Notes under the pieces: generated by a model
Seen by the model: the letters and a program-made list of their open reading frames with translations, nothing else
What the model was told of the DNA's origin: nothing
Database searches by the model: none
Made by a program: the position numbers and the translations under genes
Part shown: positions 56,778-64,000 of the stretch, in pieces
How positions within the stretch are numbered: position 1 is the stretch's first letter
Layout: the number at the start of each line of letters is the position of its first letter
Source: Candidatus Phyllobacterium onerii
Lineage (GTDB): Bacteria; Pseudomonadota; Alphaproteobacteria; Rhizobiales; Rhizobiaceae
Direction of reading: 5' to 3'
Length of the DNA: 64,000 nt
Assembly: GCF_028331445.1 (NCBI RefSeq)
Contig: NZ_JAQMHX010000015.1
Coordinates: forward strand, 1 to 64,000

Positions 56778-58448
56778 ATGTATCGTTATGATGAGTTTGA
56801 TCACGCGTTCGTCTCTGCTCGCGTTGAACAGTTCAAGGATCAGGTGGAGCGCCGTCTTTCCGGCGAACTGACTGAAGAGCAGTTCCGGCCGCTGCGGTTG
56901 ATGAATGGCGTCTATCTGCAGTTGCACGCCTATATGCTACGTGTCGCAGTTCCCTACGGCACGCTGTCCAGTCGTCAGATGCACAAGCTCGCTCATATCG
57001 CCCGCCGCTATGATCGCGGCTATGGTCACTTCACCACGCGCCAGAACATCCAGTACAACTGGCCTGCGCTCAAGGATATTCCAGCAGTTCTCGACGAGCT
57101 CGCATCGGTGGAAATGCATGCGCTGCAGACCTCGGGCAATTGCATTCGTAACGTGACCGCCGATCATTTTGCTGGTGCCGCCGCGGATGAGGTCGGGGAT
57201 CCACGCCCTTATGCCGAGATCCTTCGGCAGTGGTCGTCGATGCACCCGGAATTCTCCTATCTGCCACGGAAGTTCAAGATCGCCGTAACAGGCGCTGACC
57301 GCGATCGCGCTGCGATCCAGGTTCATGATATTGGCCTGCATCTGAAGAAGAACGAAGCTGGCGAACTCGGCTTTGCCGTCTATGTCGGCGGTGGCCAGGG
57401 CCGCACGCCGATGGTCGCCAAGAAAATTCGCGATTTCCTGCCAGTCGAGGATTTGCTGACTTACACGACAGCGATCGTGCGCGTTTACAACCTTAGTGGA
57501 CGCCGGGATAACAAGTACAAGGCGCGCATCAAGATCCTCGTGCACGAGACCGGTACTGAAGAAATCACCCGTCAGATAGAGGCCGAATGGCAGGCGATCA
57601 AGGAAACCGATCTCAAACTGCCGCAGGAGGACGTCGATGCCATCGACACCTACTTCGCGCCGCCAAATCTGGTCCAGCGTCCCGAAGGCTGGTCCGGGCT
57701 GGCGGCCGCGCGCAAGGCAGATCATGCGTTCTCCGCCTGGGTCGACCAGAACGTGACACCGCACAAGAATCCAGACTACGGCGTCGTGACCATTTCGCTG
57801 AAGCCGATCGGTGGTATTCCGGGCGATGCCACCGACGCGCAGATGGACCTGGTCGCCGATATCGCCGAGAAATTCTCCTATGACGAGATTCGCGTCAGCC
57901 ATGAGCAGAACCTCGTTCTGCCGCATGTGGCGATTGCCGATCTGCGCATCGTATACGATCTGCTTTTGACGGATGGTCTGGCAACGGCCAATGCCGGCTT
58001 GATCACCGACATCATCTCCTGCCCCGGTCTCGACTATTGTGCTTTGGCAACAGCGCGTTCGATCCCCGTCGCGCAGCGCATTTCCGAACGCTTCGGCAAT
58101 CCGGAGCGTCAGGCAGATATCGGCGAACTCAAGCTGAAGATCTCCGGGTGCATCAACGCATGCGGCCATCACCATGTCGGCCACATCGGCATTCTCGGCG
58201 TCGAGAAGAAGGGTGAAGAGCTCTATCAGATCTCCCTCGGTGGATCGGGCGATGAGATTTGCACGATCGGTGACATCACCGGCCGCGGCTTCTCATCAGA
58301 AGAAATTGTCGATGCAATCGAGACGATCGTCGATCGTTATCTCGAAATCAGAACCGACAAGGAAGAGACCTTCCTTGCCACCTACCGGCGCGTGGGCGCG
58401 GCACCGTTCAAGGATGCGCTCTATAGCGAGGTTGCAAATGCTGCTTGA
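56778..58448 (+). CDS. cysI: Ferredoxin-type sulfite (nitrite/sulfite) reductase
   Basis: 556 residues. Two ferredoxin-like/sirohaem halves are present, with the sirohaem and 4Fe-4S cysteines in CPGLDYC (C-x5-C) and CINAC (C-x3-C) near the C-terminus. GYGHFTTRQNIQYNWPAL and RNVTADHFAG are family blocks. It reduces sulfite to sulfide with six electrons. No flavoprotein CysJ is encoded nearby, so electrons probably come from ferredoxin. The stop overlaps cysH by 11 bases. Confidence 0.95.
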   Translation: MYRYDEFDHAFVSARVEQFKDQVERRLSGELTEEQFRPLRLMNGVYLQLHAYMLRVAVPYGTLSSRQMHKLAHIARRYDRGYGHFTTRQNIQYNWPALKDIPAVLDELASVEMHALQTSGNCIRNVTADHFAGAAADEVGDPRPYAEILRQWSSMHPEFSYLPRKFKIAVTGADRDRAAIQVHDIGLHLKKNEAGELGFAVYVGGGQGRTPMVAKKIRDFLPVEDLLTYTTAIVRVYNLSGRRDNKYKARIKILVHETGTEEITRQIEAEWQAIKETDLKLPQEDVDAIDTYFAPPNLVQRPEGWSGLAAARKADHAFSAWVDQNVTPHKNPDYGVVTISLKPIGGIPGDATDAQMDLVADIAEKFSYDEIRVSHEQNLVLPHVAIADLRIVYDLLLTDGLATANAGLITDIISCPGLDYCALATARSIPVAQRISERFGNPERQADIGELKLKISGCINACGHHHVGHIGILGVEKKGEELYQISLGGSGDEICTIGDITGRGFSSEEIVDAIETIVDRYLEIRTDKEETFLATYRRVGAAPFKDALYSEVANAA

Positions 58449-59189
58449 AATCAATGATCAGACCGTGGCGGATGAGGCGCGCGCGCTTCAGGCCCGCTAC
58501 GGTAACCTCGAGCCAATGGATGTCATCGAGCTTGCGGTCGATCACCTCTTCAACGAGGAGATCGCCGTTGTTTCCTCTTTCGGCGCCGACAGCGCAGTGA
58601 TGCTGCACATGATTGCGCAGATCGACCGCGCGACGCCGGTGCTTTTCCTTGAGACCGGCAAGCATTTTCCGGCAACACTGCGCTATCGCGACCAGATCAT
58701 CGCTGAGCTCGGCATGACGGACGTGCATGATATCCATCCGCTGAAGCAGAGCCTCAAGGATGAGGACCCGTTCGGCGCACTGTCGATGACCAACAAGGAT
58801 CGCTGCTGCTATATCCGCAAGGTCGAGCCGATGGCCCGTGCCGTCGCGCCCTATCGCGCGTGGATGACGGGTCGCAAGCAATTCCAGGCATCGACACGTA
58901 CGGCACTCCCCGTGTTCGAGTCTGTGGGCGCGCGTGTCCGCATCAACCCACTTGCACACTGGACCTCTGCCGATCTCAAGGCGTATATGGCCGCGCATGA
59001 TCTGCCGCCGCACCCGCTGGTCGCCGAAGGCTACCGGTCGATCGGCTGCATGCCCTGCACCGCGCCGGTCAAGGACGGCGAAGACGATCGCGCTGGCCGT
59101 TGGGCTGGCTCCGACAAGACAGAGTGCGGCATTCACCTGACCGGACTCACCGACGAACTGAGCAACATCTCGCTGACGGATTCGAGTTT

Positions 59190-59193
<4 letters not shown>
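58438..59193 (+). CDS. cysH: Phosphoadenylyl/adenylyl-sulfate reductase
   Basis: 251 residues from ATG 58438. It has the PP-loop-like SSFGADSAVMLHMIAQ and the paired cysteines RCC (about residue 122) and CMPC near residue 204, the four-Cys pattern of 4Fe-4S enzymes that prefer APS over PAPS. It also has the C-terminal ECGIHL active-site Cys. It reduces activated sulfate to sulfite. The stop overlaps the DUF934 start as ATGA. Confidence 0.95.
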
Positions 59194-60792
<1,599 letters not shown>

Positions 60793-60804
60793 GTAACAAC
60801 CCTG

Positions 60805-61152
60805 ATGAGCTCAGAGTCCCTCTATATCCACGTCACCGATCAGCACGGCAAGCGCCATACGCTGGAAGCCCTCGAAGGCTTCCGCGTCATGGAAGTCATT
60901 CGCGATTGGGGGCTCGACATCAAGGCGGAATGCGGCGGCGCCTGCGCCTGCGGGACATGCCATGTCTATGTCGACCAGGACTGGTCAGAAAAGCTCTTTG
61001 AACCGCTTGACGAGGAAGTCGACCAGCTCGACGTGACCTTTCACGTCGAGGACAATTCTCGTCTTTCCTGCCAGCTCATAATGACTGCAGAGCTCAATGG
61101 TCTCGAAATCACCCTGGCTCCCGACACCCAGCGGGAGAGCGTCGCAGCCTAG
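60805..61152 (+). CDS. 2Fe-2S ferredoxin, adrenodoxin type
   Basis: 115 residues. The 2Fe-2S ligands are C-x5-C-x2-C in CGGACACGTC plus the Cys in LSCQL. This is the vertebrate/adrenodoxin-like [2Fe-2S] class. It begins 12 bases after the reductase gene. As an electron donor to CysI it would complete the operon. The 3' end overlaps the convergent L,D-transpeptidase gene by 4 bases. Confidence 0.93.
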   Translation: MSSESLYIHVTDQHGKRHTLEALEGFRVMEVIRDWGLDIKAECGGACACGTCHVYVDQDWSEKLFEPLDEEVDQLDVTFHVEDNSRLSCQLIMTAELNGLEITLAPDTQRESVAA

Positions 61153-61715
61153 ATTACAACGACGCGCGCGCCAACCGGTACCCGCGCATACAGGTCCATC
61201 ACGTGTTCGTTGACCATGCGGATGCAACCATTGGAGACAGCGCGTCCTATCGTCCACGGCTCGGTGGTTCCGTGGATGCGATAATGCGTGTCGCGCCCAT
61301 TGCGATAAAGATAGAGTGCGCGGGCACCTAGCGGATTATGGGGACCGCCTGCGACCCCACCGGCGTAGCGCGCATATTTTTCCGGCTGACGCCTGATCAT
61401 ACCGTTCGTCGGGATCCAGCGCGGCCATTCGGCCTTGCGGCCGACTTTCGCGACGCCGTGGAAGACCCGGCCAGCCCGTCCGACCCCGACGCCGTAACGC
61501 CGCGCGGTGAAGCTGTCTTCAATCAGGTAAAGGAACCGCCCACGGGGGTCGATCACCACTGTGCCCGGCGCATAGGATGAATCGTACGATACATATTGTG
61601 GGCTGAATACCGGATTGATGACGAAGATTTTCTTCTTCTTTGGCGCCGCCAACGCAGCCTGCGGCGCCAGCGCCGCTGCAAGTATACCGGTAAGAACACC
61701 GCGCCGTGTCAGCAT
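61149..61715 (-). CDS. L,D-transpeptidase (ErfK/YbiS/YcfS/YnhG family)
   Basis: 188 residues from ATG 61715. An N-terminal signal with TRRG and a hydrophobic stretch, possibly twin-arginine, is followed by the YkuD catalytic domain (VVIDPRGRFLYLIED) with the HGTTEPW and SNGCIRM blocks holding the nucleophilic Cys. It forms 3-3 cross-links or attaches lipoprotein to peptidoglycan. A longer start at 61754 is possible but adds a poor N-terminus. Confidence 0.9.
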   Translation of the reverse strand: MLTRRGVLTGILAAALAPQAALAAPKKKKIFVINPVFSPQYVSYDSSYAPGTVVIDPRGRFLYLIEDSFTARRYGVGVGRAGRVFHGVAKVGRKAEWPRWIPTNGMIRRQPEKYARYAGGVAGGPHNPLGARALYLYRNGRDTHYRIHGTTEPWTIGRAVSNGCIRMVNEHVMDLYARVPVGARVVVI

Positions 61716-61845
61716 ATCAAACCCCAAGTTCTCTGCTGTCCATCCTTTGGACACTACTCGCTCAAGGGGATTTTGTCCGAGAATTACTTATTGATGGTTT
61801 ACGCGATTTCAACTTTCCGTGAATAAACAACAAGATAGGTCACGC

Positions 61846-62784
61846 TTAAGGCAGGCGCGCGACGCGTTCGGTCAAGAGATCGAAGAAACCTTCATCATCG
61901 ACATGGCGGATATAGAGCGCGTTCTTGGGGCGATCGGTCACGCCCCACCAATCGACGACAGTCATGCCGAGCGTCAATTCGTTTGTGGCGTCGACGACGA
62001 CGTTGCAATGCCTGCCTCGGTAGAGCTCCGGTTTCAGCACGTAGGCGATGACATTCGGATCATGCAGCGGACCGCCATCCCGGCCGTACTTTTCCTCGTC
62101 AAACCGCTCGAAGAATTCCAGAAGCGCAACGGAGGCGGCACCGGCCTTTGTCCCCATTGCCCGAAAACGCTCGATACGCTTGGCGGTTGTCAGCGTCTTG
62201 TGGGTTGCGTCGAGCGGCAGGATGATCACGGGAACGCCCGACCGGAGCACGATCTGCGCCGCATGCGGATCCACATAGATATTGAACTCCGCCGTCGGTG
62301 TAATGTTGCCGCCTTCGAAGAACCCGCCGCCCATGAGCACGATTTCCTGGATACGGGGTGCAAGCTCCGGGGCGCGAATCAGGACTTGGGCAATGTTGGT
62401 GAGAGGGCCAAGTGCGCAGAGTGTAACACTTCCCGTTTCCTCCTTGCGTAAAGTCTCGATGATGAAATCCACCGCGTGCTGATCTTGCAGCAGCATCGCC
62501 GGTTCCGGCAGGTCAGGCCCATCGAGACCGGTCTTGCCATGCACGTGCTCGGCTGTGACCAGCGGACGCATCAAAGGGCGATCGGCGCCGGCAAAGACTC
62601 GCGCGTCAGGGCGGCCGGCAAGCTCGCAGATCTTCCTTGCGTTCAATTCAGTCAAAGCCAATGACACATTGCCGGCTACAACCGTCACTCCAAGGACTTC
62701 CAGTTCCGGGCTGGCGAATGCCAGAAGGATTGCGAGAGCGTCGTCTTGGCCGGGATCGGTATCGATTATGATTTTACGCGTCAT
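61846..62784 (-). CDS. Inosine/uridine-preferring nucleoside hydrolase
   Basis: 312 residues. It begins MTRKIIIDTDPGQDDALAIL, with the DxDxxxDD calcium site of the IUNH family, and has the EIVLMGGGFFEGGNITPTAEFN substrate/metal block. It hydrolyses ribonucleosides to base and ribose. Specificity (inosine/uridine versus purine) cannot be set from sequence alone. It is isolated and divergent from hsp20. Confidence 0.93.
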   Translation of the reverse strand: MTRKIIIDTDPGQDDALAILLAFASPELEVLGVTVVAGNVSLALTELNARKICELAGRPDARVFAGADRPLMRPLVTAEHVHGKTGLDGPDLPEPAMLLQDQHAVDFIIETLRKEETGSVTLCALGPLTNIAQVLIRAPELAPRIQEIVLMGGGFFEGGNITPTAEFNIYVDPHAAQIVLRSGVPVIILPLDATHKTLTTAKRIERFRAMGTKAGAASVALLEFFERFDEEKYGRDGGPLHDPNVIAYVLKPELYRGRHCNVVVDATNELTLGMTVVDWWGVTDRPKNALYIRHVDDEGFFDLLTERVARLP

Positions 62785-62918
62785 TTCTTACTTTCTTTAG
62801 GCCTTAAATCGGCTCTCTCTTGAAGTCTGCAGTTCAATCGCCATATCAATGAACAGAAGTGAAATGCCTTAACATCACGGGTTTTGCTTTTAGGTCGCTT
62901 TTCTCAAGGACTGCACAA

Positions 62919-63341
62919 ATGACACGAATGACACCGTTTTCAAGCCCCTTGTTGCTTGGTTTCGATTCGATGGAAAAAACGCTGGAGCGTATCGCCAAGT
63001 CCGGCGACGGCTATCCGCCTTATAATATCGAGCGTATCCGTGGCAACAATGACCGTGAACAGCTTCGAATTATTCTCGCCGTTGCGGGTTTTTCCAATGA
63101 CGATCTCGAGGTGACCACGGAAGACAATCAGTTGATCATTCGCGGCAGGCAGGCCGAAGAAGAGACCCGCGAATATCTGCATCGTGGCATTGCCGCACGT
63201 CAGTTTCAGCGCATTTTTGTTCTTGCCGATGGAATGCGCGTCAGCACCGCCACTTTGAAGAATGGGCTTCTGTCGATCGATCTCGACCGGCCGGAACCCG
63301 AACGATTGGTCAAACGCATCAACATTGCGGTTCAGGACTAG
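62919..63341 (+). CDS. Small heat-shock protein (Hsp20/IbpA type)
   Basis: 140 residues from ATG 62919, 8 bases after AAGGA. The alpha-crystallin domain (RIILAVAGFSNDDLEVTTED, IIRGRQAEEE, LKNGLLSIDL) belongs to the Hsp20/IbpA group, a holdase that binds unfolding proteins. Rhizobial relatives often carry 5'-UTR RNA thermometers. The start upstream at 62859 is not favoured. Confidence 0.92.
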   Translation: MTRMTPFSSPLLLGFDSMEKTLERIAKSGDGYPPYNIERIRGNNDREQLRIILAVAGFSNDDLEVTTEDNQLIIRGRQAEEETREYLHRGIAARQFQRIFVLADGMRVSTATLKNGLLSIDLDRPEPERLVKRINIAVQD

Positions 63342-63397
63342 TCGTAGCTCTAACTGGACAGGGCCTAAGAATGGACTGTCCGAATATGGAGGCTATT

Positions 63398-63655
63398 ATG
63401 CAAACCACCGATCACAAGAATCTCCTGACCGAGCTTGAATTTGCGCGCCTTGGCGCTGGCCAGGTGGCTTATATGCGCAAGGTCAAAACCGATGACCTCG
63501 CCACGAGCTTTCCGGCACTCCCGCCGATGACGCCGGGCGTCGAGCTTTGGGCGCTGTTTGCGGCCAATGGCGAGCCGATCGTGCTTTCCGATGAACGCGA
63601 CAATGTGCTTGTCGGCGCGCAGGAACACGAATTGCGCACGGTAATGCTGCAGTAA
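63398..63655 (+). CDS. DUF1150 family protein
   Basis: 85 residues from ATG 63398 with GGAGG upstream. DUF1150 is a small alphaproteobacterial family typically next to hsp20, with the conserved ANGEPIVLSDERDNVLVGAQ block. Function unknown. Co-transcribed with hsp20 probably. Confidence 0.88.
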   Translation: MQTTDHKNLLTELEFARLGAGQVAYMRKVKTDDLATSFPALPPMTPGVELWALFAANGEPIVLSDERDNVLVGAQEHELRTVMLQ

Positions 63656-63812
63656 TCAATCAAAGCGCGTGGTTCGGCAGCGTTGTCGAGCCATGCATCT
63701 GCATACTTTAGCGCGGCAACGCGCCGCGAATTTTGAGCTCCAATTCCCTTTGCGCCGGCGACAAAAGGCATTAAACAGCATCTGTTGCCCGCTTGCATTT
63801 TAGGAGAGCTCG

Positions 63813-64000
63813 ATGACAATCATTAAGCCAAAACTCGTCACCGTTTTCGGAGGCTCCGGCTTTATCGGTCGTCATGTCGTGCGTGCGCTGACCAAGCGCG
63901 GCTACCGCGTTCGTGTTGCCGTACGCCATCCCGATCTCGCATTTGACCTGCAGCCGCTTGGCGGCGTTGGCCAGATCCAGGCCGTACAGGCAAATCTGCG
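63813..64000 (+). CDS. NDUFA9-like NAD(P)-binding epimerase, 5' part (3' end outside window)
   Basis: The first 62 residues start at ATG 63813 (GGAGAG upstream). They show a Rossmann VTVFGGSGFIGRHVVRALTK motif and RVRVAVRHPDL, typical of complex I NDUFA9-like SDR proteins in alphaproteobacteria. Only the nucleotide-binding part is visible, so the call rests on this motif. Confidence 0.85.
   Translation, partial: MTIIKPKLVTVFGGSGFIGRHVVRALTKRGYRVRVAVRHPDLAFDLQPLGGVGQIQAVQANL

Overview
The window looks like chromosome of an alphaproteobacterium of the order Hyphomicrobiales (Rhizobiales), probably near Phyllobacterium, Mesorhizobium or Brucella. The pointers are gene order and family content: aroA-cmk-rpsA, hrcA-grpE divergent from rph, the rdgB-hemW-rsmI-yraN chain, cysG-DUF2849-cysI-cysH-DUF934, a FYDLN-acid protein beside tRNA-Ala, and a class II EPSP synthase very like the Agrobacterium CP4 enzyme. 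The genus is an inference. No rRNA, CRISPR array, prophage or complete insertion sequence is visible.

Layout. 1-1.7 kb: end of a dTDP-rhamnose cluster (rfbA partial, rfbC, and an rfbD lacking its NAD-binding N-terminus). 1.8-9 kb: a large SAM/cyclase/AAA/TPR protein, convergent with a compact three-gene minus-strand operon (gluzincin-like metalloprotein, SnoaL-like protein, exported dihaem cytochrome) that I cannot match to a known system. 9.3-15.7 kb: two related glycine-rich repeat proteins, a type I secretion ABC transporter with a strongly degenerate signature motif, its HlyD partner, an orphan IS3 OrfA-like protein and a LuxR-type regulator with an atypical receiver. 15.8-19 kb: small genes, a decayed stretch, and an AraC regulator divergent from an exported alpha/beta hydrolase. 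19-24.5 kb: housekeeping core (tRNA-Ala, FYDLN protein, aroA, a small membrane protein, cmk fused to a membrane domain, rpsA). 24.5-39.3 kb: membrane protein, LacI regulator, pncB, a two-gene RND efflux system, a lipoprotein with ten Cys repeats and a six-hairpin glycosidase-like domain, preTA and a Dabb protein. 39.2-42.2 kb: a copper operon copA-cueR with a textbook MerR-type promoter. 42.2-54.6 kb: DNA repair (Ada/Ogt-like protein, nth), heat-shock control (hrcA, grpE), nucleotide sanitation and RNA processing (rdgB, rph), hemW, rsmI, yraN and small proteins. 55-61.2 kb: a sulfate-assimilation operon that appears to carry its own ferredoxin reductase and ferredoxin. 61.1-64 kb: L,D-transpeptidase, nucleoside hydrolase, Hsp20, DUF1150, and the start of an NDUFA9-like epimerase cut by the window edge.

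Likely functional links. The cys operon would make sirohaem (CysG), reduce APS (CysH) and sulfite (CysI), with electrons from the co-encoded reductase and ferredoxin. The repeat proteins and the ABC/HlyD pair look like cargo and exporter. CueR would control its own copA operon from the promoter at 42176-42206. The strongest candidates for something new are the glycine-rich repeat/type I secretion locus with its degenerate ATPase, the metalloprotein/SnoaL/cytochrome operon, and the membrane-anchored cytidylate kinase.
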